Source: CAYMZZ01 sp964395095
GTDB lineage: Bacteria > Bacteroidota > Bacteroidia > Chitinophagales > Chitinophagaceae
DNA: 64,000 bases
Assembly (NCBI GenBank): GCA_964395095.1
Contig: CAYMZZ010000016.1
Location: forward strand, 39,226 to 103,225
Direction of reading: 5' to 3'
The translations under genes and the position numbers were made by a program. The notes under the pieces are model-generated. The model did not search any database and had not been told where the DNA came from. It saw only the letters and a program-made list of their open reading frames with translations. Positions 42,097 through 51,477 of the stretch are shown here, in pieces; position 1 is the first letter of the stretch; each line of letters begins with the position of its first letter.

Positions 42097-43179
42097 ATGC
42101 CGAAAAAAACACCCCTTCCTGACCCGAAAATTGCCTTTACCAGCCGGCTTTTAGACTGGAATAATCGGCATAACCGCCGGCAAATGCCCTGGAAAGCGGT
42201 AAAGGATCCCTACCGGGTCTGGCTCAGCGAAATCATCCTGCAACAAACCCGTGTAGAGCAGGGCCTCGCCTATTATGAGCGTTTTCTCCGCCATTTCCCC
42301 CGGATAACCGACCTAGCATCGGCACCCGACGACCAGGTAATGAAACTTTGGGAAGGATTGGGCTATTATTCGCGTTGCCGCAACCTGATGGCCACCGCCC
42401 GCCATATAGCTTTTGAGAACGAAGGACGGTTTCCGGATAACTATGAAACTATTCGAAGCCTGAAAGGAGTGGGGCCCTATACCGCAGCGGCCATCGCTTC
42501 CTTTGCCTTTGATTTACCCCATGCGGTAGTGGATGGCAATGTTTACCGTGTGCTGGCAAGAGTGTTTGGCATTGATACCCCCATCGATAGTACCGAAGGG
42601 AAAAAACAGTTTCATGCGCTCGCGCAGGACTTATTGGCTACCGATCAACCCGCGGCTTATAACCAGGCCATCATGGACTTTGGCGCCACTGTTTGCAAGC
42701 CCGCCACACCACTTTGCGAAAGCTGCGTGATGCAGGGAATCTGCCAAGCGGCGGCAACAGCAAGCTGGGATCAATTGCCGGTGAAGACCAAAAAGCTGAC
42801 CATGCGCACGCGGCATTTTTCCTATCTGCTGCTGCAGTATCGCGACAGGGTATTCATCCGGCAGCGCAGGCAGAAAGACATCTGGCAGCATTTATATGAG
42901 CTGGTTTTGATTGAAGGTGAGCAGGACGCCGAAGCCCGGAATGCGAAGGAATATTTGGAGAACGAATGGGGCTTGCAGAAAAAGGATTATAAGCTGCTGG
43001 CAGAAACGGATTGTTTTCAACAACAACTATCGCATCAACGCATACGTGCGCGATTTTTTGCCTTTGAGCTTTCAAAAAAACCCGGAATTAGCGACGAGGG
43101 AATCTGGATACCCCTGAATGAGATCGACCGGTATGCTTTTCCGCGACTGATCAGGGATTACCTGGGAGGAATAATATAA
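42097..43179 (+). CDS. mutY: A/G-specific adenine glycosylase MutY
   Basis: 360 residues. Removes adenine mispaired with 8-oxoguanine. The helix-hairpin-helix region is LKGVGPYTAAAIASFAF and the catalytic Asp follows in VVDGNVYRVLARVFG. Four Cys residues for the 4Fe-4S cluster are in CKPATPLCESCVMQGIC. The C-terminal MutT-like domain recognises the oxidised base. It is followed 2.8 kb later by ssb, gldE and gldD, with a COG3014/LpoB block inserted on the opposite strand. Confidence 0.95.
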   Translation: MPKKTPLPDPKIAFTSRLLDWNNRHNRRQMPWKAVKDPYRVWLSEIILQQTRVEQGLAYYERFLRHFPRITDLASAPDDQVMKLWEGLGYYSRCRNLMATARHIAFENEGRFPDNYETIRSLKGVGPYTAAAIASFAFDLPHAVVDGNVYRVLARVFGIDTPIDSTEGKKQFHALAQDLLATDQPAAYNQAIMDFGATVCKPATPLCESCVMQGICQAAATASWDQLPVKTKKLTMRTRHFSYLLLQYRDRVFIRQRRQKDIWQHLYELVLIEGEQDAEARNAKEYLENEWGLQKKDYKLLAETDCFQQQLSHQRIRARFFAFELSKKPGISDEGIWIPLNEIDRYAFPRLIRDYLGGII

Positions 43180-44646
43180 TCAGCGGGTAAAATTTTTGAA
43201 GATCAGCCCACCGCGGCCCTCTACTTCGAGAGTAAAGGTATCGGTGCGATGGCCCTGCAGTTTTACCTGCAATTGATTCTTTCCTTTTTGCAGCGGAATC
43301 CTTGCGTAGTGGATTGTGTTGGGCAGGCTCTGCCAGTTGCGGGTATCGGCTTTTTCGGTAGCGAAATTGAAGATTTGCAGGCCCAGTGCAAGCGCCTCAC
43401 GTTGATTCTCCTTTTTCTTTTCTTTCTTTTTTTCCTCTTCCGACATGTTCTTATCGCTCTTGTTGTCGCCGGCATTACGAACCGCCGCTTCAGTGAGCTT
43501 TTTGATGGCCATTCGGGTAAGCGTGCTGCTCAGTTCCTTCAGCATCCGCTCTTTGAGGGTGGCAAAAGCCAGGGTTTCAATATCTTCCGCTTTCTCGAAT
43601 ACAATACTCTGCTGATTCAGTTGCACCAGCCCATGCGAGAAGGGCGCCGGTTGCGATTCGTACCTGGGGAGGGCAACCCGAAAGGTTCGGAGATCGGTAA
43701 GGCTCAGGTTGCTTTGCCGGTAATTTCCATTCATGTCGAAAGGAACATTATACAGCCCTCGTGAGTCGGTGAAGAAAAAGGAACCTCCTGCGCCTTTCAC
43801 GAGGCTAAACATGATGTCTTCCTGTACTTTCACCGGCGCGCTACCGCTTTCCCAAAACAGCAGCAGCTCGCCACCTTCGGGGGCCTCTCCCGGATCATAA
43901 CCCATATTCCACAAGCGTTCATAGCGCTGCAACTCATCAATGAATCCGTTGCGATGCGCCATCCGCAGCACGTCTTTTTTCAACTGTTTGGGCAAGCTGG
44001 TTCCATAGTGGCTACCCTTGTTTTCGAGATAAAGATTGGCGGCGTTGCGATAGGCGATAAAGGCATTGTTCCAATCGCCGGCGGCTTCATAGATCATGCC
44101 CTGCAGCGAAAGGGCAAAGCCATCCTGATCATAACGGTCGCGCTGGCCGGCCTTATCTACCAGCGCATAGTTGCGCAGGCTTATGCGGCGGGCTTCTACC
44201 AGCGCTTCCTCGCGGTTGTTGAGTTGCAGGTAATTGATGGCTTTGTAGTAATGCACCAGGTATTTTTCAAAATCCTCAGCGCGATAAGTCTTCATCATCG
44301 GGTTGAGCAGGTTGCTCATGGCAATATCGCCCAGGCTGTTGCGCTCGCTTTCCATCATGCCATCGGCTTCGTTGAAGTGGCGATTGCTCTCTTCCCATTG
44401 GCCCTTTAAATGTGCCAGCTTTCCCTTTTCGAGCAGGTAGAGCAGGCGGTTGCGCTTTTTCTTCAATAGCTTGTTTTTACCGAGCGCTTTTTCCGCCTGA
44501 TCATAATCGGCCTGCTCCAGGCTCTGGTAATACTGGGCCGATTGCTGCCGGTAACTGGCACAGGACGCGAGCAATAGCAGCGCGCTGAGCCCAATTAAGA
44601 GCAGCTTTCTCTCCAATAAACCCCATATGTTGGCCTTGCTGTTCAT
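43180..44646 (-). CDS. COG3014-type lipoprotein with TPR-like repeats
   Basis: 488 residues with lipobox LLASCAS at about residue 29. The first 230 residues are helical and TPR-like (AINYLQLNNREEALVEARRI, FIAYRNAANLYLENKG), followed by a beta-rich part and a Lys/Glu-rich stretch (EEEKKKEKKKEN). COG3014 proteins are encoded next to LpoB homologues, as here, where the LpoB-like gene is directly upstream on the same strand. Together they are thought to support peptidoglycan synthesis from the outer membrane; this role is inferred from context. It abuts mutY tail to tail with no spacer. Confidence 0.8.
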   Translation of the reverse strand: MNSKANIWGLLERKLLLIGLSALLLLASCASYRQQSAQYYQSLEQADYDQAEKALGKNKLLKKKRNRLLYLLEKGKLAHLKGQWEESNRHFNEADGMMESERNSLGDIAMSNLLNPMMKTYRAEDFEKYLVHYYKAINYLQLNNREEALVEARRISLRNYALVDKAGQRDRYDQDGFALSLQGMIYEAAGDWNNAFIAYRNAANLYLENKGSHYGTSLPKQLKKDVLRMAHRNGFIDELQRYERLWNMGYDPGEAPEGGELLLFWESGSAPVKVQEDIMFSLVKGAGGSFFFTDSRGLYNVPFDMNGNYRQSNLSLTDLRTFRVALPRYESQPAPFSHGLVQLNQQSIVFEKAEDIETLAFATLKERMLKELSSTLTRMAIKKLTEAAVRNAGDNKSDKNMSEEEKKKEKKKENQREALALGLQIFNFATEKADTRNWQSLPNTIHYARIPLQKGKNQLQVKLQGHRTDTFTLEVEGRGGLIFKNFTR

Positions 44647-44682
44647 GACAACAGAATAATAATAACCGTAGAAGGGTTTTGC

Positions 44683-45270
44683 TTAATTCTTCACGTATTT
44701 GGCGATCTTTTTCTCTCCAATCCATACCACTTCGTTCGATTCAATATTAGTGAGCTCCAGGTTTACCTGGTAGTACACCACCTTACGGCGTTTGTGTGAG
44801 TCAACGATGGAATTGATGGAACCCTGAAGGATGTAATCGGCGCCCTGCTCCAGCCCGAATTTTTTCATGCTGCTGGCGCTGGCATTGGTTTGCTGATCGG
44901 CTTTTTCAGCACGCAGTTCCTCGCGCTTTTTGCCGCCCTGTACCAGCCTTACGCGTTGGGTCTTGATGAAACTGTTCTCCACATCCTTTACAAAAGTTTC
45001 GGCTTCAATGTGCTCATGACTTTTGTTGCTCACAAAGCCCACGATCACTACGGGCCTTTGTCCGCTTTTGGCCGACATATGATCGGTAAGCCAGCGGGAG
45101 CCAAGGATGGTTTGTGTCATTTCTTCGGCTACAAAGCGCGAATCGGTATTGTTCCAGCGGCCGCTGATGTCTACCTGCTCGGAGGGATCAATACGGGTTA
45201 CTTTACGGGAACAGGAAGCGATGAGCACGATTGTTGAAAACAACAGGATGCTTTTAATGGAGCGTATCAT
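44683..45270 (-). CDS. lpoB: LpoB-like penicillin-binding protein activator lipoprotein
   Basis: 195 residues. Lipobox VLIASCSR, then the LpoB-type fold: FVAEEMTQTILGSRWL, RPVVIVGFVSNKSHEHIE and the closing GADYILQGSINSIVD with YYQVNLELTNIESNEVVWIGEKKIAK. In E. coli LpoB activates PBP1B from the outer membrane. The start at 45270 places the lipobox at about residue 19; a longer frame is rejected because it would bury it. It forms a unit with the COG3014 gene 36 bases downstream. Confidence 0.83.
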   Translation of the reverse strand: MIRSIKSILLFSTIVLIASCSRKVTRIDPSEQVDISGRWNNTDSRFVAEEMTQTILGSRWLTDHMSAKSGQRPVVIVGFVSNKSHEHIEAETFVKDVENSFIKTQRVRLVQGGKKREELRAEKADQQTNASASSMKKFGLEQGADYILQGSINSIVDSHKRRKVVYYQVNLELTNIESNEVVWIGEKKIAKYVKN

Positions 45271-45404
45271 GTTAATTGGTATTAATGAGTATAAAATTTT
45301 TGTTTGACTGGGTATTACGCTGATGTAGCGGAGGCACAGTTTGCCTGATCCTGTCCGCCATTCAGCGGGAGGTACCGGGTACAACAGCTTTTGAACCTGA
45401 GCTT

Positions 45405-45782
45405 TTACCAGCAGAAACCACGCAGCGGGTTCAGCCAGCGTCCGTTTTGCGACCAGTAGGGATTAGGGTTACTGCGCCAGAAACGGCGGTCGTAACGGGG
45501 ATAGTAAAAATCCTGGTAAGCCTGTGCCCTGATCAGACGTATCTGCCGGCGAAAATCGCGGCGGAGCGCCCGGGCTTCGGCACGGTCAACCATCCAGTCG
45601 ATGGCCCTGTAGGTATTTTGCAGGGTCATGCCTTGTGTGGCGGTCAGCGAGTCGGTCATAGCCATATAGCGTGCCCGGCTTTCCGCATAATTCGGATTCT
45701 GGTTAGGAGCCAGTTCCATTTGTGCCAGCCCCGGAAGGGAGGCCAGCAGGCTGATGAGTAATAAGGGTAGATATTTTTTCAT
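45405..45782 (-). CDS. Small secreted hypothetical protein
   Basis: 125 residues with a signal peptide ending PGLAQ. The mature part is rich in Arg and aromatic residues (DFYYPRYDRRFWRSNPNPYW). No family recognised. It lies upstream of the lpoB/COG3014 pair on the same strand, so it may be a third member of that unit; the position fits the small third lipoprotein gene seen in other LpoB clusters, but no lipobox is present. Confidence 0.6.
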   Translation of the reverse strand: MKKYLPLLLISLLASLPGLAQMELAPNQNPNYAESRARYMAMTDSLTATQGMTLQNTYRAIDWMVDRAEARALRRDFRRQIRLIRAQAYQDFYYPRYDRRFWRSNPNPYWSQNGRWLNPLRGFCW

Positions 45783-45967
45783 AAAATCACGGTTTTAGTG
45801 TTGCAGATACTAAAGTACAAACTGCCCCGTTAAGCAGCCGTTAAATGTGTTATGAAACGTTGAAAACCCTGATTTAATTGAGGTTTCGGCCTTAAATTTT
45901 TTCTGCCCATCAAAAAAATCTAACTTTAAGAAGCGTTGGACTTCATTAACTGATAAATGTTTACGGT

Positions 45968-46396
45968 ATGAGAGGCGTTAACAGAGTCATGCTCATTGGC
46001 AACCTTGGAAAAGACCCGGATGTGCAGGTGCTGGAAGGGAATATTGCGGTGGCTAAATTTCCCCTGGCGACCACAGAAACTTTTAAGGACCGGACGGGCA
46101 AGCTGGTATCCCAAACCGAATGGCATACGGTGGTTTTGTGGAGGGGTCTGGCCGAGCTGGCCCAAAAATACCTGCACAAAAGCAGCCTGGTGTATATAGA
46201 AGGGCGCCTGCGCACCCGCAGTTGGGAAGATAAGGATGGCAACCGCAAGTTTGCCACCGAAGTGGTGGGCGACAATCTCATTATGCTCGACAAGCGGATG
46301 GATGGCCCCGCACATGGTGGCGATCACGGGGGAATGGAAGGCATGGGCGGCTCCGATACTCCGCTGGGCGATCCTTCCGAATCGCTCCCTTTTTAA
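45968..46396 (+). CDS. ssb: Single-stranded DNA-binding protein
   Basis: 142 residues. OB-fold beginning MRGVNRVMLIGNLGKDPDVQ, with EWHTVVLWRGLAELAQKYL and VYIEGRLRTRSW as in bacterial SSB. The flexible Gly/Asp-rich tail ends SESLPF, the acidic, hydrophobic tip that recruits repair proteins. A TAACTTTA promoter-like box is about 42 bases upstream. It lies directly before gldE. Confidence 0.95.
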   Translation: MRGVNRVMLIGNLGKDPDVQVLEGNIAVAKFPLATTETFKDRTGKLVSQTEWHTVVLWRGLAELAQKYLHKSSLVYIEGRLRTRSWEDKDGNRKFATEVVGDNLIMLDKRMDGPAHGGDHGGMEGMGGSDTPLGDPSESLPF

Positions 46397-46478
46397 GCTA
46401 CTACCAAAACAATACCTTTGCCCTGGCTTAAGGGATGGAATGAATATCCCTGCGCCAACTATATCAAAATAACCTGCA

Positions 46479-47822
46479 TTGGACACGCATTCGGTCGCTA
46501 ATTTTTTACCAGACCTATCCGCCTACCTTTTTTTGGCAGCCGACACCAAGGTGATTACTCTCCTCGTGTTCCTGCTGCTGCTTTTCCTGTTGCTGGCCTT
46601 CACGCTTTCCGGGGCTGAAGTGGCCATTTTTTCGCTAAACAACAAGGATATCAATATGCTGAAAACCAAGCAGCATCCCGCTGCCCGGCGTATCATCGAT
46701 ATCCTCGAAGAACCCAAGGAAGTTTTTGCCTCCCTGCTCATCGCCAGCATATTTACTAATATCTGTATTGTCGTACTCAGCAACTTCTTCATGACGGAGT
46801 TCATTCCGTTTGGCAACCTGAATCCACTGCTGGTACTGTTGCTGAAAGTATTGTTCATTTCGTTTGTGCTGGTATTTTTTGGCGAAATACTTCCCAAGTA
46901 CTGGGCTACCCAAAACAACCTTCGCTTTGCCTATGGATCAGCGGCAATAGTAGAGGCGGTGCATCTTTTATTGCGCAGGCTGAGTAAATGGGTGGTATCG
47001 CTGGCCGACAGGATCGGGCAGCGCTTCGGCGCCAACAAAGCCGAAGCCATGAGCATCCAGGAGCTGGATGAGGCCATTGATATACAAACCGACGAAGAAG
47101 CCAGTCTCGAAGAGAAGAATATCATGAAGGGTATCGTGAAGTTTGGCACCATCTCCGTAAAGCAGATCATGCGAAGTCGGCTGGAGGTAAACGGAGTGGA
47201 ATACAACTCAGGATTTCATGCCCTGTTGCAGAAAGTGCAGGCCCTGCATTATTCGAGGTTACCCGTTTACCGGGGAAGTATGGACGATGTAGCCGGCATC
47301 ATCAATACCAAGGACCTGGTGCCTTATTTGCATGAATCCAACGAATTTGACTGGCATAAGCTGATGCGTCCTCCGTATTTTGTGCCCGAATCGAAACTGA
47401 TCGCCGACCTGCTGCGTGATTTTCAAAGCCGGCGTATCCATTTCGCGATTGTGGTGGATGAATTTGGCGGCACCAGTGGCATCGTCACCATGGAAGACAT
47501 CATTGAAGAAGTAATTGGCGATATACACGATGAATTTGATGAGGAAGAAAGCCGCGATCGTAAGATCGATGAGCATACCTTCGTGTTTGAAGGCAAGACC
47601 ATGCTGCACGATATGTGCCGGCTGATGCTGATACCACTCGACACATTCGACAAAGTGCGCGGAGAAAGCGAGTCGGTAGGCGGACTGGTACTGGAACTGG
47701 CCGGCGAGTTTCCGAAGCTGAATGATACCGTGAGTACGGGCGATTTTCAGTTCAAAGTGCTGGAAGCGGAGAAGAACAGGCTGCGGTTGGTGGAAGTGCG
47801 AATCGTGAATCGTGAATCGTGA
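46479..47822 (+). CDS. gldE: Gliding motility-associated protein GldE (CNNM/CorC-type)
   Basis: 447 residues. The N-terminal membrane domain (DUF21/CNNM; helices around 27-50, 85-103 and 114-140) has TLSGAEVAIFSLNNKDINML. It is followed by two CBS domains (HYSRLPVYRGSMDDVAGIINTKDL and HFAIVVDEFGGTSGIVTMEDI) and a CorC-type C-terminal domain. It begins with TTG at 46479, the only start before the first helix. The final VNRES and stop are encoded by a GTGAATCG repeat identical to the end of the epimerase gene at 11762. ssb upstream and gldD downstream support the call. Confidence 0.88.
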   Translation: MDTHSVANFLPDLSAYLFLAADTKVITLLVFLLLLFLLLAFTLSGAEVAIFSLNNKDINMLKTKQHPAARRIIDILEEPKEVFASLLIASIFTNICIVVLSNFFMTEFIPFGNLNPLLVLLLKVLFISFVLVFFGEILPKYWATQNNLRFAYGSAAIVEAVHLLLRRLSKWVVSLADRIGQRFGANKAEAMSIQELDEAIDIQTDEEASLEEKNIMKGIVKFGTISVKQIMRSRLEVNGVEYNSGFHALLQKVQALHYSRLPVYRGSMDDVAGIINTKDLVPYLHESNEFDWHKLMRPPYFVPESKLIADLLRDFQSRRIHFAIVVDEFGGTSGIVTMEDIIEEVIGDIHDEFDEEESRDRKIDEHTFVFEGKTMLHDMCRLMLIPLDTFDKVRGESESVGGLVLELAGEFPKLNDTVSTGDFQFKVLEAEKNRLRLVEVRIVNRES

Positions 47823-48366
47823 GGCGTGAGTAAGTATTACGTTATACGTTTTACGTAATACGTTGAGTTTAAGGTTTAGGGTTTAAAGTTTAAAGTTAGT
47901 AGTAAGTAGGGAGTAGTGAGTAGGTAGTAGGAAGTAGGTTGGATTAAGAAGAATTATCCGCAGATGAACGCAGATTAGAAAGTAGAAAATAGTGAGTGGT
48001 AAGTAGGTAAGTGGTTCATATAGGGGAAAGTGTCAGTATAACTCAACTACTCAGATACTTTCGTTGCGTTCTTTGCGACTTCGTTGCGTTCGTTGCGGTG
48101 AAAAATACTGCACTGGCAACCATCGCGTATGTGCAGAAGTCTTACCGCAAAGAACGCAACGAAGTCGCAACGGACGCAATTAGATTGATTAACTTAAAAT
48201 TGTCGACTTTAATTAAGGCGTGACAAGAAAGAAATATCTGCGGATTAGAAAGTAGAAAATAGTGAGTGGTAAGTGGGATTTATTTCCAACAACCTACTCT
48301 CCACTGCCTACTTACTACTCACTAAACCCAAATATCTAAATTCCCAAATCACCGAATTGTCATCCC
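47799..48366. repeat. Composite intergenic repeat, locus D
   Basis: Begins inside the 3' end of gldE with GTGAATCGTGAATCGTGAGG, then ACGTTATACGTTTTACG and GTAAGTAGGGAGTAGTGAG words. A long inverted repeat has arms of about 36 bases at 48064-48099 and 48144-48179 (TTGCGTTCTTTGCGACTTCG-type), followed by the family tail TGTCGACTTTAATTAAGG and GTGACA (to 48226). Inverse CTACTTACTACTCAC words close the gap before gldD. A CGCAGAT fragment is at about 47958. No gene. Confidence 0.82.
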
Positions 48367-48945
48367 ATGTTTTTCCGAACACTCCTTCTGTTTTCTCTCA
48401 TTCTCATCGCCTGCAATAGTCCTTATACATTCAAAAAGAAAGGCTATTTCAAGGTGGATCTGCCTGAAAAGGAGTATACGGTCTTTGATGAGCCGGGATA
48501 TCCCTATACATTTGAATATCCGGTGTATGGCCGCATCAGCCGCGATACCAGTTTTTTTGATACGAAGGCGGGCGACTGGTGGATCAATATCGATTTTCCG
48601 CAGTTCAGCGGCCGCTTTTATGTAAGTTATAAGCCGGTGAGGCCGGGCAATTTCGATTCGCTGGTGAGCGATGGTTACAAGATGGCTTATAAGCAGCATA
48701 CCGAAGTATCAACCGGTATCGCCGACAGCGTGATTAAAACCGCTAATGGTGTGGAAGGCATTTACTTTTCGCTCAGCGGCAATACCGCTACGGCCAACCA
48801 GTTTTTCCTGACCGACAGCACGCGCCATTTTCTGCGGGGCGCCCTTTATTTTGATGCCAGCCCCAATGAAGACTCGCTCAGCCTGGTAAATGATTTTTTA
48901 AAGCAGGACCTGAAGCACCTGATCAATACCCTTCGATGGAAATGA
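48367..48945 (+). CDS. gldD: Gliding motility lipoprotein GldD
   Basis: 192 residues. Lipobox LILIACNS, then the family block PYTFKKKGYFKVDLPEKEY and PYTFEYPVYGRISRD, typical of GldD. Required for gliding and type IX secretion in Flavobacterium. It follows gldE as in other Bacteroidota, but with a 544-base repeat-filled gap between them. Confidence 0.92.
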   Translation: MFFRTLLLFSLILIACNSPYTFKKKGYFKVDLPEKEYTVFDEPGYPYTFEYPVYGRISRDTSFFDTKAGDWWINIDFPQFSGRFYVSYKPVRPGNFDSLVSDGYKMAYKQHTEVSTGIADSVIKTANGVEGIYFSLSGNTATANQFFLTDSTRHFLRGALYFDASPNEDSLSLVNDFLKQDLKHLINTLRWK

Positions 48946-48961
48946 CCGCTAAAACTTTCCA

Positions 48962-50785
48962 GTGAAATCATTATCGCTATTCTGCTTATTGCTTATTCTT
49001 CAATTGCGCGGACCCGCGCAGGTAGCTTCCGCTATTGATTCCGTGAAGGAAGCGCTGGCCAGCGCCAAAACCATTCAGGAAAAAATCTATCTCACCGATA
49101 ACCTGGCCCGCACTTATATGAATGTGAGCCTGGAAGAGTCGGAAAAATATGGGCAACAATTGATATCGATGGCCGAGGAGAGCCGCGACCGCGACCTGAT
49201 GGTTTTTGCCTACCAAATGAACGGTGTGCGCTGCTCCTATCTCGCGGCACAGAAATCCTATACCGATCGTGCCATTGGTTATTTCAATAAAGCGATCAGT
49301 ATTGCGCGCGACAACAAGATGGATACGGCCATTGGAGCCCTCCTGCTTCGGCTGGCGTCCATCCACCTCGCCATTCCCGATAAGGAAAAGGCGCTGAACT
49401 ATGCCAACGAAGCTTTTTCGCTGATCAGCACCCTGGCGCACGATAGCCTGCGGATGGAATCGCATAATACTTACGGACAGGTGTACCTGGCTCGCAAGGA
49501 AAAGATCATGGCCCTGCGGCATTTTTTGAATGCCTTGCGAATTGCCGATGCTTATAAGGCAAGGGGAGAGGAGGGGCAAAGCCGCAAGGCGGAATGGTTA
49601 CGCAAATGCTATCTCTACCTTTCGGGTTTCTACAACAATATAGAAGCTTACGATAAGGCGATAGATTATTCAACCATGGCCCTGGCCACACTCGACCAGA
49701 TCCGCCAACGCAATGTGCCCTATCAGCGGGTGATCGATATCAATAATATCGGAAATCTGTATGCGGCCAAAAAGAGTTCGGAGCTGGCTATGGATTATTA
49801 CCGCCGCTCCATTGCCCTCGCCGATTCCCTGCAGTTTACCAACCTCAAAGTGCCCGGCTATACCAGCCTGCTCAATCAATACCTGCGCAACGATCAGCCC
49901 GAGCAGGCCCTCGCTTATATGCGCTCTTCCGAGGGACAAAACCTGACCCGTTTTCTGCAGGAATTTGGATTGACCAATGTGATCGACCAGGCTTATGCGG
50001 TTATCTATACCGGCACGGGTCGGTTGGATTCGGCAGGTATTTATTTCGAAAGGGCAAGGCCTTATTTTGAAAATACCACCAGCCTGGGCAACCGCATCAA
50101 CTTTTATGCGCAAATGGCGGCCTATTTCAAGAAGAAAGGCGATAATAAAAATGCGATAGAGTATTATCGGCGTGTAAAGGATCTCAGCGAATCCATTGGC
50201 GAACTGGAAGCCATGCGCATGGCCGCCAAGGAACTGGATACCGTTTATCGCCGCGATGGCAACTATGATCAGGCCATGCTTTACAACGGACTCTATTATA
50301 CCTATCGCGATAGCATTGAAACCCTGAGTAAGGAAAAGGAGCTGGCCCAGGTGGAGGCGGCGGATGAGCAGCAGCGGATGGCCAGGCTGGAGCAGGAAAG
50401 GCTCGAGGCCAAACGCAAGCGCTATAATATCCAGTACCTGGCTATCACCATTGGTATTGCGGGCTTATTTGTGCTGATGGTGATGATGGGTATGTTTAAA
50501 GTGTCGGCGGCCACCATCAGGCTGGTGGGCTTTTTTGCCTTCCTGATGTTTTTCGAATTCATCTTCCTGATCTTCAAAAAAAATATCGCGGGCATTACCG
50601 GTGGCGAACCCTGGAAAGACCTGCTCTTCATGATTGCCCTGGCGGCCCTGCTGCTGCCCCTGCATCACTGGCTGGAGCATAAGGTGATCCATTATCTCAC
50701 CTCGCATAACCGGCTTACGGCTTCGGGGCAGGGGTTGATGGAAAGATGGAAAAGAAAAGTCAAAAAACCACAAGCGCAATCATAG
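48962..50785 (+). CDS. Tetratricopeptide repeat protein with C-terminal membrane helices
   Basis: 607 residues. Signal peptide (ends near GPAQ), then about ten TPR-like helical pairs (for example AIGYFNKAISIARDNKMDTA, ALNYANEAFSLI, AMDYYRRSIALADSLQF) to about residue 430. A charged coiled coil (EKELAQVEAADEQQRMARLE) leads into three hydrophobic helices in the last 120 residues. This resembles TPR sensor proteins of Bacteroidota that have lost the kinase or DNA-binding output domain. GTG start 16 bases after gldD, so probably co-transcribed. Confidence 0.8.
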   Translation: MKSLSLFCLLLILQLRGPAQVASAIDSVKEALASAKTIQEKIYLTDNLARTYMNVSLEESEKYGQQLISMAEESRDRDLMVFAYQMNGVRCSYLAAQKSYTDRAIGYFNKAISIARDNKMDTAIGALLLRLASIHLAIPDKEKALNYANEAFSLISTLAHDSLRMESHNTYGQVYLARKEKIMALRHFLNALRIADAYKARGEEGQSRKAEWLRKCYLYLSGFYNNIEAYDKAIDYSTMALATLDQIRQRNVPYQRVIDINNIGNLYAAKKSSELAMDYYRRSIALADSLQFTNLKVPGYTSLLNQYLRNDQPEQALAYMRSSEGQNLTRFLQEFGLTNVIDQAYAVIYTGTGRLDSAGIYFERARPYFENTTSLGNRINFYAQMAAYFKKKGDNKNAIEYYRRVKDLSESIGELEAMRMAAKELDTVYRRDGNYDQAMLYNGLYYTYRDSIETLSKEKELAQVEAADEQQRMARLEQERLEAKRKRYNIQYLAITIGIAGLFVLMVMMGMFKVSAATIRLVGFFAFLMFFEFIFLIFKKNIAGITGGEPWKDLLFMIALAALLLPLHHWLEHKVIHYLTSHNRLTASGQGLMERWKRKVKKPQAQS

Positions 50786-50836
50786 CCAGACTCATCCCTC
50801 ACCAATTGCATCCTGGCAGGTGCGGGTTTTAGTGTT

Positions 50837-50844
50837 TATATTTG
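50837..50844 (+). promoter_or_regulatory. -7 promoter element of the DUF3109 gene
   Basis: TATATTTG, an exact TAnnTTTG match, 15 bases before the GTG at 50860. It overlaps an in-frame TTG at 50842 and so rules that start out. Confidence 0.5.
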
Positions 50845-50859
50845 TGTAAAGTTTACGAA

Positions 50860-51477
50860 GTGCTAGTTATTGACAATGTGATCATCAGCGATGAAGTGGT
50901 GAGTAAGAAATTTGTTTGCGACCTGGGTCGCTGCAAGGGAGCCTGCTGTGAGGATGGCGATGCCGGGGCGCCCCTGAGCGATGAAGAGTTGGAGGAGGTT
51001 CGGATTAATTACGATGCCATCCGCCCCCTGCTGCGGCCCGAATCGGTGCAGCATGTCTCGGAAAATGGCTTTTATGCGTATAGCGAGGATTTTGGCTGGG
51101 TAACGCCCACCCTGCCTTCGGACCATGATATTTGCGCTTATGCCATCCGCGAGGCCGATGGCATGATCAAATGCGCTTTTGAGCTGGCCTATCTGGAAGG
51201 CCGCATCAGTTGGCGCAAACCCATCAGTTGCCATCTTTACCCCATTATCGCGAAAAAAGGATTGCATGGCGATTACGACCGGGTGAACTATGAACCCCGC
51301 GAAACCCTTTGCCGCCCCGCCTGCCAGTTGGGCGAACGCTTGCAGGTTCCCGTTTACCGATTTTTAAAAGAACCCCTGGTCCGCAAATACGGAGAAGCAT
51401 TTTACGAAGCCCTCGACCAGATGGCCCAACAGATACAACAGGGCGATACCATCAACGATAAAAACAGCGAAGCGTGA
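50860..51477 (+). CDS. DUF3109 family cysteine-rich protein
   Basis: 205 residues starting MLVIDNVIISDEVVSKKFVC, the usual N-terminus of the family, with GTG as start. Conserved cysteine motifs are GRCKGACCEDGDAG, DICAYA, MIKCAFE, SCHLYP and LCRPACQLGE. The pattern resembles the YkgJ/zinc-or-iron-chelating group, so metal binding is likely but the role is unknown. Its TGA overlaps the GTG of the following LutB-like gene, implying coupled translation. Confidence 0.85.
   Translation: MLVIDNVIISDEVVSKKFVCDLGRCKGACCEDGDAGAPLSDEELEEVRINYDAIRPLLRPESVQHVSENGFYAYSEDFGWVTPTLPSDHDICAYAIREADGMIKCAFELAYLEGRISWRKPISCHLYPIIAKKGLHGDYDRVNYEPRETLCRPACQLGERLQVPVYRFLKEPLVRKYGEAFYEALDQMAQQIQQGDTINDKNSEA

Noticed and set aside
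45926..46486. A 186-residue minus-strand open frame over ssb
   Set aside because: Antisense to the clearly identified ssb gene and without recognisable motifs.
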